A model generated the notes under the pieces. That model had not been told where the DNA came from. It did not search any database and was given only the letters and a program-made list of their open reading frames with translations. The translations under genes and the position numbers were made by a program. A stretch of 64,000 bases of DNA from Halictus rubicundus (lineage: Eukaryota > Arthropoda > Insecta > Hymenoptera > Halictidae). The stretch spans positions 62,001 to 126,000 of the forward strand of contig NW_027488941.1 in NCBI RefSeq assembly GCF_050948215.1. Reading direction: 5' to 3'. Position 1 is the stretch's first letter. Each line of letters begins with the position of its first letter. Below, piece by piece: positions 1 to 13,899 of this stretch.

Positions 1-3000
1 AGAGGATAGGATCGGATAGAGGATAGGATAGAGAATAGGATAGGATAGAGGATAGGATAGGATAGAGGATAGGATAGGATAGAGGATACGATATTATAGA
101 GGATAGGATCGGATAGAGGATAGGATAGGGGATTGGATAGGATAGAGTATAGGATAGGATAGAGGATATGATAGGGTAGGGGATAGGATAGAGGATAGGA
201 TAGGATAGAGGATAGGATAGGATTGAGGATAGGATAGGATAGTGGATATAATAGGATAGAGCAGACGATAGAGGATAGGATAGAGAATAGGATACGATAG
301 ATGATAGTATAGGCTGGAGGATAGTATAGGGTAGAGGATAGGATAGAGAATAGGATAGGATAGAGGATAGGATAGGGTAGATTATAGGATACAGAATAGG
401 ATAGGATAGAGGTTAGAATAGGATAGAGGATAGGATAGGGTAGAGGATAGGATAGGATAGGATAGGATAGAGGATAGGATAGGATAGAGGGTAGGATAGG
501 ATAGAGAATAGTATAGAATAGATGATATTATAGGATAGACGATAGGATAGGATATAGGATAGGAACGGATATAGGATAGGATAGGGGATTGGATAGGACA
601 GAGGATAGGATAGGATAGAGTATAGGATATTATAGAGGATAGGATAGGGTAGAGGATAGGATAGGATAGAGGATAGGATAGGATAGAGGATAGGATAGGA
701 TAGGATAGGATAGAGGATTGGATAGGGGTGAGGATAGGATAGGATAGAGGATAGGATAGGATAGAGGATAGGATCGGATAGAGGATAGGATACGATATAG
801 GATAGGATAGAGGATAGGATAGAGGATTGGATATTATACAGGATATTATAGGATAGAGGATAGGTGAGGATTGAGGATAGGATAGGATAGTGGATATAAT
901 AGGATAGAACAGACGATAGAGGATAGGATAGAGAATATGATAAGTTAGATGATAGTATAGGATAGAGGACAGGATAGGGTAGAGGATAGGATAGAGAATA
1001 GGACAGGATAGAGGATAGGATAGGATAGAGGGTAGGATCGGATAGAGGATAGGATACGATAGAGGATAGGATACGATAGAGGATAGGATAGGATAGAGGA
1101 TAGGATAGGATAGGATAGGATAGAGGATTGGATAAGGTTGAGGATAGGATAGGATAGAGGATAGGATAGGATAGAGGATAGGATCGGATAGAGGATAGGA
1201 TACGGTATAGGACAGGATAGAGGATAGGATAGAGGATTGGATATTATAGAGGATATTACAGGATAGAGGATAGGATAGGATACAGGATAGGATAGGATAG
1301 AGGATAGGAGAGGATTGAGGATAGGATAGGATAGTGGATAGGATCGGATAGAGGATAGGATACGATAGAGGATAGGATACGATAGAGGATAGGATACGAT
1401 AGAGGATCGGATAGAGGATAGGATAGGGGATTGGATAGGATAGAGGATAGGATAGGATAGAGGATAGGATATTATAGAGGATAGGATAGGGTAGAGGATA
1501 GGATAGGATAGGATAGATGATAGGATAGGATAGAGGATAGGATAGGATAGAGGATACGATATTATAGAGGATAGGATAGGATAGAGGATTGAATAGGTCA
1601 TTGGATAGTATAGAAGATTGGAGACGATAGAGGATACTATAGGATAGAGAATTGTATAGGATAGATGATAGGATAGGATAGAGGATAGGATAAGGTAGAG
1701 GATAGGATAGAGAATAGGATAGGATAGAGGATAGGATAGGATAGAGGATAGGATCGGATAGAGGATAGGATAGAGAATAGGATAGGATAGAGGATAGGAT
1801 AGGATAGAGGATAGGATCGGATAGGGGATAGGATACGAGAGAGGATAGGATACGATAGAGGATAGGATATATTAGAGGATAGGATAGAGGATAGGATAGA
1901 AGATTGGATAGGATAGAGGATAGGATAGGATAGAGGATAGGATCGGATAGAGGATAGGATAGGTGATTGGGTAGTATGGAGGAGAGGATAGGATAGAGGA
2001 TAGGATAGAGGATTGGATAGGATAGAGGATATTATAGAATACAGGATAGGATAGGATAGAGGATACGATAATGTAGAGGATAGGATAGGATAGAGGATAG
2101 GATAGGGGATTGGATAGGATAGAGGATAGGATAGGATAGAGGATAGGATAGGGTGGAGAACAGGATAGAGAATAGGATAGGATAGAGGATAGGATAGGAT
2201 AGAGGATAGGATAGGGGATTGGATAGGATAGAGGATAGGATAGGATAGAGGATAGGATAGGATTGACGATAGGATATAATAGAGCAGACGATAGAGGATA
2301 GGATAGGATAGAGGCTAGGATAGAGAATAGGGTAGGATAGAGGATAGGATAGGGGATTGGATAGGATAGAGTATGGGATAGGATATAGGATATGATAGGG
2401 TAGGGGATAGGATAGAGAATAGTATAGGATAGATGATATTATAGGATAGAGGATAGGATAGGATAGAGGAGAGGATAGGGTAGAGGAATGTATAGAGAAT
2501 AGGATAGGATAGAGGATAGGATAGGATAGGATAGATGATAGCATAGGATAGAGGATAGGATAGGATTGAGGATAGGATAGGATAGTGGATATAATAGGAT
2601 AGAGCAGACGATAGAGGATAGGATAGAGAATAGGATCCGATAGATGATAGTATAGGCTGGAGGATAGGATAGGGTAGAGAATAGGATAGAGAATAGGATA
2701 GGATAGAGGATAGGATAGGATAGAGGATAGGATAGGGTAGAGTATAGGATACAGAATAGGATAGGATAGAGGTTAGAATAGGATAGAGGATAGGATAGGG
2801 TAGAGGATAGGATAGGGTAGGATAGGATAGAGGATAGTATAGGATAGATGATATTATAGGATAGATGGTAGGATAGGATAGAGGATAGGTTAGGATAGAT
2901 GATAGGATAGGGGATTGGATAGAATAGAGGATAGGATAGTATAGAGGATAGGATACGATAGAGGATAGTATAGGATAGTGGATAGGATAGGATAGAGAAT

Positions 3001-6000
3001 AGTATAGGATAGATGATATTATAGGATAGAGGATATTATAGGATAGAGGATAGGATAGGATAGAGGATAGGATCGGATAGAGGATAGGATAGGGGATTGG
3101 ATAGTATAGAGGATAGGATAGGATAGAGGATAGGATAGAGGATAGGATCGGTTAGAGGATAGGATACGATAGAGGATAGTATAGGATAGAGGATAGGATA
3201 GGATAGAGAATAGTATAGGATAGATGATATTATAGGATAGAGGATAGGATAGGATAGAGGATGGGATGGTATTGAGGATAGGATAGGTGATTGGATAGGA
3301 TTGAGGATAGGATAGGGTAGAGGATAGGATAGAGAATAGGATAGGATAGAGGATAGGATAGGATAGAGGATAGGAACGGATAGAGGATAGGATAGGGGAT
3401 TGGATAGGATAGAGGATAGGATAGGATAGAGGATAGGATAGGGAACAGGATTGGATAGAGAATAGTATAGGATAGATGATATTATAGGATAGAGGATAGG
3501 ATAGGATAGAGGATAGGATCGTATAGAGGATAGGATAGGTGATTGGATAGGATAGAGGATAGGATAGGATAGAGGATAGGATAGAGAATAGGATAGGATA
3601 GAGGATAGGATAGGATAGAGGATAGGATCGTATAGAGGATAGGATAGGTGATTGGATAGGATAGAGGATAGGATAGGGTAGAGGATAGGATAGAGAATAG
3701 GATAGGATAGAGGATAGGATAGGATAGAGGATAGGATCGGATAGAGAATAGTATAGGATAGATGATATTATAGGATAGAGGATATTATAGGATGGAGGAT
3801 AGGATAGGATAGAGGATAGGATAGGATAGAAGATAGGATAGGGGATTGGGTAGTATAGAGGATAGGATAGGATAGAGGATAGAATAGGATAGAGGATAGG
3901 ATAGGGTAGAGGATAGGATAGGATAGAGGATAGGATAGGATAGAGGATAGGATAGGATAGAGGATAGGATCGTATAGAGGATAGGATAGGTGATTGGATA
4001 GAATAGAGGATAGGATAGGATAGAGGATAGGATACGATAGAGGATAGTATAGGATAGTGGATAGGATAGGATAGAGAATAGTATAGGATAGATGATATTA
4101 TAGGATAGAGGATATTATAGGATAGAGGATATTATAGGATAGAGGATAGGATAGGATAGAGGATAGGATCGGATAGAGGATAGGATAGGGGATTGGATAG
4201 TATAGAGGATAGGATAGGATAGAGGATAGGATAGAGGATAGGATCGGTTAGAGGATAGGATACGATAGAGGATAGTATAGGATAGAGGATAGGATAGGAT
4301 AGAGAATAGTATAGGATAGATGATATTATAGGATAGAGGATAGGATAGGATAGAGGATAGGATCGTATAGAGGATAGGATAGGTGATTGGATAGGGTAGA
4401 GGATAGGATAGAGAATAGGATAGGATAGAGGATAGGATAGGGTAGAGGATAGGAACGGATAGAGGATAGGATAGGGGATTGGATAGGATAGAGGATAGGA
4501 TAGGATAGAGGATAGGATAGGGAACAGGATTGGATAGAGAATAGTATAGGATAGATGATATTATAGGATAGAGGATAGGATAGGATAGAGGATAGGATCG
4601 TATAGTGGATAGGATAGGTGATTGGATAGGATAGAGGATAGGATAGGATAGAGGATAGGATAGAGAATAGGATAGGATAGAGGATAGGATAGGATAGAGG
4701 ATAGGATCGTATAGAGGATAGGATAGGTGATTGGATAGGATAGAGGATAGGATAGGGTAGAGGATAGGATAGAGAATAGGATAGGATAGAGGATAGGATA
4801 GGATAGAGGATAGGATCGGATAGAGAATAGTATAGGATAGATGATATTATAGGGTAGAGGATATTATAGGATGGAGGATAGGATAGGATAGAGGATAGGA
4901 TAGGATAGAAGATAGGATAGGGGATTGGGTAGTATAGAGGATAGGATAGGATAGAGGATAGAATAGGATAGAGGATAGGATAGGGTAGAGGATAGGATAG
5001 GATAGAGGATAGGATAGGATAGAGGATAGGATAGGATAGAGGATAGGATCGTATAGAGGATAGGATAGGTGATTGGATAGGATAGAGGATAGGATAGGAT
5101 TGAGGGTAGGATAGGACAGTGGATAGGGTAGGATAGAGCAGACGATAGAGGATAGGATAGATGACAGTATAGGATTGAGGATAGGATAGGGAAGAGGATA
5201 GGATAGACAATAGGATAGGATAGAGGATAGGATAGGATAGAGTGTAGGATCGGTTAGAGGATAGGATACGGTAGAGGATAGTATAGGATAGAGGATAGGA
5301 TAGGATAGGATAGAGAAGAGTATAGGATAGATGATATTATAGGATAGAGGATAGGATAGGATAGAGGATAGGATCGTATAGATAATAGGATAGGTGGTTG
5401 GATAGGATAGAGGATAGGATAGGGTAGAGGATAGGATAGATAATAGGATAGGATAGAGGATAGGATAGGATAGAGGATAGGATCGGTTAGAGGATAGGAT
5501 AGGGGATTGGATAGTATTGAGGATAGGATAGGATAGAGGATAGGATAGGATAGAGGATCGGATAGGATAGAGGATTGGATAGGATAGAGGATAGGATAGG
5601 ATAGGATGGAGGATAGGATAGGATAGGATAGGGTTGAGGATAGGATAGGATAGTGGATAGGATTGGGGATTGGATAGGATAGAGGATAGGATAGGATAGG
5701 ATAGATGATACTATAGGATAGAGGATAGGACAGGATTTGGGATAGGATAGGATAGTGGATAGGATAGGGTAGAGCAGACCATAGAGGATAGGATAGAGAA
5801 TAGGATACAATAGGTGATAGTATAGGATGGAGGATGGGATAGGGTACAGGATAGGATAGAGTATAGGATAGGATAGAGGATAGGATAGGATACAGGATAG
5901 GATCGGATAGAGGATAGGATAGGGTAGAGTATAGGATACAGAATAGGATAGGATAGAGGATAGGATCGGATAGAGGATAGGATAGGATAGAGGATAGGAT

Positions 6001-7499
6001 CGTATAGAGGATAGGATAGGTGATTGGATAGGATAGAGGATAGGATAGGATAGAGGATAGGATCGGATAGAGGATAGGATAGGGGATTGGGTAGGATAGA
6101 GGATAGGATAGGGTAGAGGATAGGATAGGATAGAGGATAGGATACAGAATAGGATAGGATAGAGGATAAGATAGGATAGAGGATAGGATGGAGAATAGGA
6201 TAGGATAGAGAATAGTATAGGGTAGATGATATTTTAGGATAGAGGATAGGATAGGATAGAGGATAGGTTCGTATAGAGGATAGGATAGGTAATTGGATAG
6301 GATAGATGATAGGATAGGATTGAGGATAGGATAGGATAGAGGATAGGATCGGATAGAGGATAGTATAGGATAAATGATATTATAGGATAGAGGGTAGGAT
6401 CGGGTAGAGGATAGGATAGAGAATAGGATAGGATAGAGAATAGTATAGGATAGATGATATTATAGGTTAGAGGATAGGATAGGATAGACGATAGGAACGG
6501 ATAGACGATAGGATAGGGGATTGGATAGGATAGACGATAGGATAGGATAGAGGATAGGATAGGGTAGAGGATAGGATAGGATAGAGGATAGGATAGGATA
6601 GAGGATAGGATAGTGTAGAGTATAGGATACAGAATAGGATAGGATAGAGAATAGTATAGGATAGATGATATTATAGGATAGAGGATAGGTTCGGATAGAG
6701 GATAGGATAAGGGATTGGGTAGAATAGAGGATCGGATAGGATAGAGGATAGGATAGGGGATTTAATAGAATAGAGGATCGGATACGATAGAGGATAGGAT
6801 AGGATAGAGGATAGGATAGGGTAGAGTCTAGGATACAGAATAGGATAGGATAGAGGATAGGATAGGATAGAGGATAGGATCGGATAGAGGATAGGATAGG
6901 ATAGAGGATAGGATAGGATAGAGCAGACGATAGAGGATAGGATAGAGAATAGTATAGGATAGAGGATTGGATCGGATAGAGGATAGGATAGGGGATTGGA
7001 TAGGATAGAGGATAGGATAGAGGATAGGATAGAGGATTGGATATGATAGAGGATATGATAGGATAGAAGATACGATAGGATAGAGGATAGGAGAGGATTG
7101 AGGATAGGATATGATAGTGGATAGGATCGGATAGAGGATAGGATAAAATAGAGGATAGTATAGGATAGAGGACAGGATAGGATACAGAATAGTATAGGAT
7201 AGATGATATTATAGGATAGAGGATAGGATAGGATACAGGATAGGATAGGGTAGAGGATAGGATAGAGAATAGGATAGGATAGAGAATAGTATAGGACACA
7301 TGATATTATAGGATAGAGGATAGGATAGGATAGAGGATAGGAACGGATAGAGGATATTATAGGGGATTGGATAGGATAGAGGATAGGATCGGATAGAGGA
7401 TAGGATAGGATAGAGGATAGGATAGGATAGAGGATAGGATAGGGTAGAGGATAGGATAGAGAATAGGATAGGATATAGGATAGGATAGGATAGAGGATT

Positions 7500-10400
7500 G
7501 GATCGGATAGAGGATAGGATAGGGGATTGGATAGGATAGAGGATAGGATAGGGTAGAGGATAGGATAGGATAGAGGATAGGATAGGATGGAGGATAGGAT
7601 AGGGTAGAGTATAGGATACAGAATAGGATAGGATAGGATAGAGAATAGTATACGATAGATGATATTATAGGATAGAGGATAGGATAGGGTAGAGGATAAT
7701 ATAGAGAATAGGATAGGATAGATGATAGGATTGGATAGAGGATAGGAACGGATAGAGGATAGGATAGGGGATTGGATAGGATAGAGGATAGGATCGGATA
7801 GAGGATAGGATACGATAGAGGATAGTATAGGATAGAGGATAGGATAGCATAGAGAATAGTATAGGGTAAATGATAGTATAGGATAGAGGATAGTATAGGA
7901 TAGAGGATAGGATAGAGAATAGTATAGGATAGATGATATTATAGGATAGAGGATAGGATAGGTTAGAGGATAGGATAGGGTAGAGGATAGGATAGGGTAG
8001 AGGATAGGATAGAGGATAGGATAGGATAGAGGATAGGATAGGGTAGAGGATAGGATAGGATTGAGGATAGGATAGGATAGAGGATAGGATCGGAAAGAGG
8101 ATAGGATAGGGGACTGGATAGGGTAGAGGATAGGATAGGATAGAGGATATTATAGGATAGAGGATTTAATAGGATAGAGGATACGACATTATAGAGGATA
8201 GGATAGGATAGAGAATAGGATCGGATAGAGGATAGGATAGGGGATTGGATAGGATAGAGGATAGGATAGGACACAGGATACGATAAGATAGAGGATATGA
8301 TAGAGAATAGGACAGGATAGAGGGTAGGATAGGATAGAGGATAGGATAGGATAGAGGATCGGATAGGATAGAGGATAGGATAGGATAGAGGATCGGATAG
8401 GATAGAGGATAGGATAGGATAGAGGATAGGATAGGATTGAGGATAGGATAGGATAGAGGATAGGATAGGGTTGAGGATAGGATAGGATTGAGGATAGGAT
8501 ATGATAGTGGATAGGATAGTGTAGAGTATAGGATACAGAATAGGATAGGATAGAGAATAGTATAGGATAGATGATATTATAGGATAGAGGATAGGATAGG
8601 TTAGAGGATAGGTTCGGATAGAGGATAGGATAAGGGATTGGGTAGAATAGAGGATCGGATAGGATAGAGGATAGGATAGGGCATTTAATAGAATAGAGGA
8701 TCGGATAGGATAGAGGATAGGATAGGGTAGAGTCTAGGATAGAGGATAGGATAGGATAGAGGATAGGATCGGATAGAGGATAGGATAGGATAGAGGATAG
8801 GATAGGATAGAGCAGACGATAGAGGATAGGCTAGAGAATAGGATAGGATAGAGGATTGGATCGGATAGAGGATAGGATAGGGGATTGGATAGGATACAGG
8901 ATAGGATAGGGTAGAGGATAGGATAGGATAGAGGATAGGATAGGATGGAGGATAAGATAGGGTAGAGTATAGGATACAGAACAGGATAGGATAGGATAGA
9001 GAATAGTATACGATAGATGATATTATAGGATAGAGGATAGGATAGGGTAGAGGATAATATAGAGAATAGGATAGGATAGATGATAGGATAGGATAGAGGA
9101 TAGGAACGGATAGAGGATAGGATAGGGGATTGGATAGGATAGAGGATAAGATCGGATAGAGGATAGGATACGATAGAGGATAGTATAGGATAGAGGATAG
9201 GATAGCATAGAGAATAGTATAGGGTAAATGATAGTATAGGATAGAGGATAGTATAGGATAGAGGATAGGATAGAGAATAGTATAGGATAGATGATATTAT
9301 AGGATAGAGGATAGGATAGGTTAGAGGATAGGATAGGGTAGAGGATAGGATAGGGTAGAGGATAGGATAGAGGATAGGATAGGATAGAGGATAGGATAGG
9401 GTAGAGGATAGGATAGGATTGAGGATAGGATAGGATAGAGGATAGGATCGGAAAGAGGATAGGATAGGGGACTGGATAGGGTAGAGGATAGGATAGGATA
9501 GAGGATATTATAGGATAGAGGATTTAATAGGATAGAGGATACGACATTATAGAGGATAGGATAGGATAGAGAATAGGATCGGATAGAGGATAGGATAGGG
9601 GATTGGATAGGATAGAGGATAGGATAGGACACAGGATACGATAAGATAGAGGATATGATAGAGAATAGGACAGGATAGAGGATAGGATAGGATAGAGGAT
9701 AGGATAGGATAGAGGATCGGATAGGATAGAGGATAGGATAGGATAGAGGATCGGATAGGATAGAGGATAGGATAGGATAGAGGATAGGATAGGATTGAGG
9801 ATAGGATAGGTTAGAGGATAGGATAGGGTGGAGGATAGGATAGGATTGAGGATAGGATATGATAGTGGATAGGATAGGAGATTGGATAGGATAGAGGATA
9901 GGATAGGATAGGATAGAGAATAGTATAGGAGAGATGATATTATAGGATAGAGGATAGGATAGGATAGAGGATAGGATCGTATAGAGGATGGTATAGTGTA
10001 GAGTATAGGATACAGAATAGGATAGGATAGAGAATAGTATAGGATAGATGATATTATAGGATAGAGGATAGGATAGGTTAGTGGATAGGTTCGGATAGAG
10101 GATAGGATAAGGGATTGGGTAGAATAGAGGATCGGATAGGATAGAGGATAGGATAGGGTATTTAATAGAATAGAGGATCGGATAGGATAGAGGATAGGAT
10201 AGGGTAGAGTCTAGGATAGAGGATAGGATAGGATAGAGGATAGGATCGGATAGAGGATAGGATAGGATAGAGGATAGGATAGGATAGAGCAGACGATAGA
10301 GGATAGGCTAGAGAATAGGATAGGATAGAGGATTGGATCGGATAGAGGATAGGATAGGGGATTGGATAGGATACAGGATAGGATAGGGTAGAGGATAGGA

Positions 10401-11850
10401 TAGGATAGAGGATAGGATAGGATGGAGGATAAGATAGGGTAGAGTATAGGATACAGAACAGGATAGGATAGGATAGAGAATAGTATACGATAGATGATAT
10501 TATAGGATAGAGGATAGGATAGGGTAGAGGATAATATAGAGAATAGGATAGGATAGATGATAGGATAGGATAGAGGATAGGAACGGATAGAGGATAGGAT
10601 AGGGGATTGGATAGGATAGAGGATAGGATCGGATAGAGGATAGGATACGATAGAGGATAGTATAGGATAGAGGATAGGATAGCATAGAGAATAGTATAGG
10701 GTAAATGATAGTATAGGATAGAGGATAGTATAGGATAGAGGATAGGATAGAGAATAGTATAGGATAGATGATATTATAGGATAGAGGATAGGATAGGTTA
10801 GAGGATAGGATAGGGTAGAGGATAGGATAGGGTAGAGGATAGGATAGAGGATAGGATAGGATAGAGGATAGGATAGGGTAGAGGATAGGATAGGATTGAG
10901 GATAGGACAGGATAGAGGATAGGATCGGAAAGAGGATAGGATAGGGGACTGGATAGGGTAGAGGATAGGATAGGATAGAGGATATTATAGGATAGAGGAT
11001 TTAATAGGATAGAGGATACGACATTATAGAGGATAGGATAGGATAGAGAATAGGATCGGATAGAGGATAGGATAGGGGATTGGATAGGATAGAGGATAGG
11101 ATAGGACACAGGATACGATAAGATAGAGGATATGATAGAGAATAGGACAGGATAGAGGATAGGATAGGATAGAGGATAGGATAGGATAGAGGATCGGATA
11201 GGATAGAGGATAGGATAGGATAGAGGATCGGATAGGATAGAGGATAGGATAGGATAGAGGATAGGATAGGATTGAGGATAGGATAGGATAGAGGATAGGA
11301 TAGGGTTGAGGATATTATAGGATTGAGGATAGGATATGATAGTGGATAGGATAGGAGATTGGATAGGATAGAGGATAGGATTGGATAGGATAGAGAATAG
11401 TATAGGATAGATGATATTATAGGATAGAGGATAGGATAGGATAGAGGATAGGATCGTATAGAGGATGGTATAGGTGATTGGATAGGATAGAGGATTGGAT
11501 AGGGTAGATGATAGGATAGAGAATAGGATAGGATAGAGGATAGGATAGGATAGAGGATAGATCGGATAGAGGATAGGATAGGCGATTGGATAGGATCGGA
11601 TAGAGGATAGGATAGGCGATTGGATAGGGTAGAGTATAGGATAGGATAGAGGATCTTATAGGATAGAGGATTGGATAGGATAGAGGATACCATATTATAG
11701 AGGATAGGATAGGACAGAGAATAGGATCGGATAGAGGATAGGATAGGGGATTGGATAGGATAGAGGATAGGATAGGACACAGGATAGGATAAGATAGAGG
11801 ATATGATAGGATAGAGGATAGGATAGGATAGAGGATAGGATAAGATAGAG
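7500..11850. repeat. Higher-order repeat, about 1.36 and 1.48 kb units
   Basis: A diagnostic variant (agaggataatatagag) recurs at 7691, 9049 and 10526, which gives periods of 1,358 and 1,477 bp. Long flanking stretches repeat at the same offsets with few substitutions. The longer second unit carries about 119 extra bp near 9.87-9.99 kb, containing GGAGATTGG and a GATGATATTATA block. The same variant returns singly at 20913 and 60859, so the family is dispersed through the array. Unit edges are approximate. Confidence 0.8.
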
Positions 11851-12558
11851 GATAGGATAGGATAGGGGACAGGATAGGGTTGAGGATAGGTTAGGATTGA
11901 GGATAGGATATGATAGTGGATAGGCTAGGGGATTGGATAGGATAGAGGATAGGATAGGATAGGATAGAGAATAGTATAGGATAGATGATATTATAGGATA
12001 GAGGATAGGATAGGATAGAGGATAGGATCGTATAGAGGATGGTATAGGTGATTGGATAGGATAGAGGATAGGATAGGGTAGATGATAGGATAGAGAATAC
12101 GATAGGATAGAGGATATGATAGGATAGAAGATAGGATAGGGTAGAGGATAGGATAGGATAGGATAGAGGATAGGATAGGGTAGAGGATAGGATAGGATAG
12201 AGGATAAGGTAGGATAGAGGATAGGATAGGATAGAGAATAGGATAGGGTAGAGTATAGGATACAGCATAGGATAGGATAGAGGATAGGATATGATAGAGG
12301 ATAGGATCGGATAGAGGATAGGATACGATAGAGGATAGTATAGGATAGAGGATAGGATCGTATAGAGGATAGGATAGGTGATTGGATAGGATAGAGGATA
12401 GGATAGGATAGAGGATAGGATCGGATAGAGGATAGGATAGGGGATTGGGTAGGATAGAGGATAGGATAGGGTAGAGGATAGGATAGGATAGGATAGCGGA
12501 TAGGATAAAATGGAGTATAGGATAGAATTGAGGATAGGATATGGTTGAGGATAGGATA

Positions 12559-12574
12559 GGATAGAGGATAGGAT
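12559..12574 (+). other. Paralogous empty insertion site 1
   Basis: The 16 bp GGATAGAGGATAGGAT sits here in the same context as the retrotransposon insertion. Upstream are the AAAATGGAGTATAGG and ATATGGTTGAGG variants; downstream is AGAAGATATAATAGAGG. It shows the uninterrupted target, and so defines the target-site duplication at 21814-21829 and 27959-27974. Confidence 0.85.
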
Positions 12575-13899
12575 AGAAGATATAATAGAGGATAGGATAG
12601 AGGATAGGATAGAGGATTGGATAGGATAGAGGATATTATAGGATAGAGGATAGGATAGGGTAGAGGATAGGATCGTATAGAGGATAGGATAGGGGATTGG
12701 ATAGGATAGAGGATAGAATAGGGTAGATGATAGGATAGAGAATAGGACAGGATAGAGGATAGGATCGCATAGAGGATAGGATAGAGGATAGGATAGAGGA
12801 TTGGATAGGATAGAGGAAATTATAGGATAGAGGATAGGATAGGATAGAGGATAGGATCGGATAGAGGATAGGATAGGGGATTGGGTAGTATAGAGGATAG
12901 GATAGGATAGAGGATAGGATAGTGTAGAGGATAGAACAGGATAGAGAATCGTATAGGATAGAGGATGGGATAGGATAGAGGATAGGATCGGATAGAGGAT
13001 AGGATAGTGGATTGGATAGGGTAGAGGATAGGATAGGATAGAGGATATTATAGGATAGAGGATAGGATAGGATAGAGGATATTATATTATAGAGGATAGG
13101 ATAGGATAGCGGATAGGATAAAATGGAGTATAGAATAGGATTGAGGATAGGATATGGTTGAGGATAGGATAGGATAGAGGATAGGATAGAGGATAGGATA
13201 CAGGATTGGATAGGATAGAGGATATTATAGGATAGAGGATAGGATAGGATAGAGGATAGGATAGGGTAGATTTTAGAATACAGAATAGGATAGGATAGTA
13301 TAGAGAATAGTATTCGATAGATGATATTATAGGATAGAGGATAGCATAGGGTAGAAGATAGGATAGTGGATAGGATAGGATGGAGGATAGGATAGGGTAG
13401 AGGATAGGATAGAGGACAGGATAGGATAGGGGATAGGATAGGGTAGAGGATAGGATAGAATAGAGGATAGGATAGGGTAGATTTTAGAATACAGAATAGG
13501 ATAGGATAGTATAGAGAATAGTATTCGATAGATGATATTATAGGATAGAGGATAGGATAGGGTAGAAGATAGGATAGAGAATAGGATAGGATAGATGATA
13601 TTATAGTATAGAGGATAGGATAGGATAGAGGATAGGATAGGGGATTGGATTGGAGAGAGGATAGGATAGGATAGGGAAAAGGATAGGGTAGAGGATAGGA
13701 TAGAGAATAGTATAGGATAGTGGATAGGATAGGATAGAGGATAGGATAGGGTAGAGGATAGGATAGAGGACAGGATAGGATAGGGGATAAGATAGGGTAG
13801 AGGATAGGAAAGAGAATAGTATAGGATAGTGGATAGGATAGGATAGAGGATAGGATAGGGTAGAGAATAGGATAGGATAAAGGATAGGATAGGATAGAG

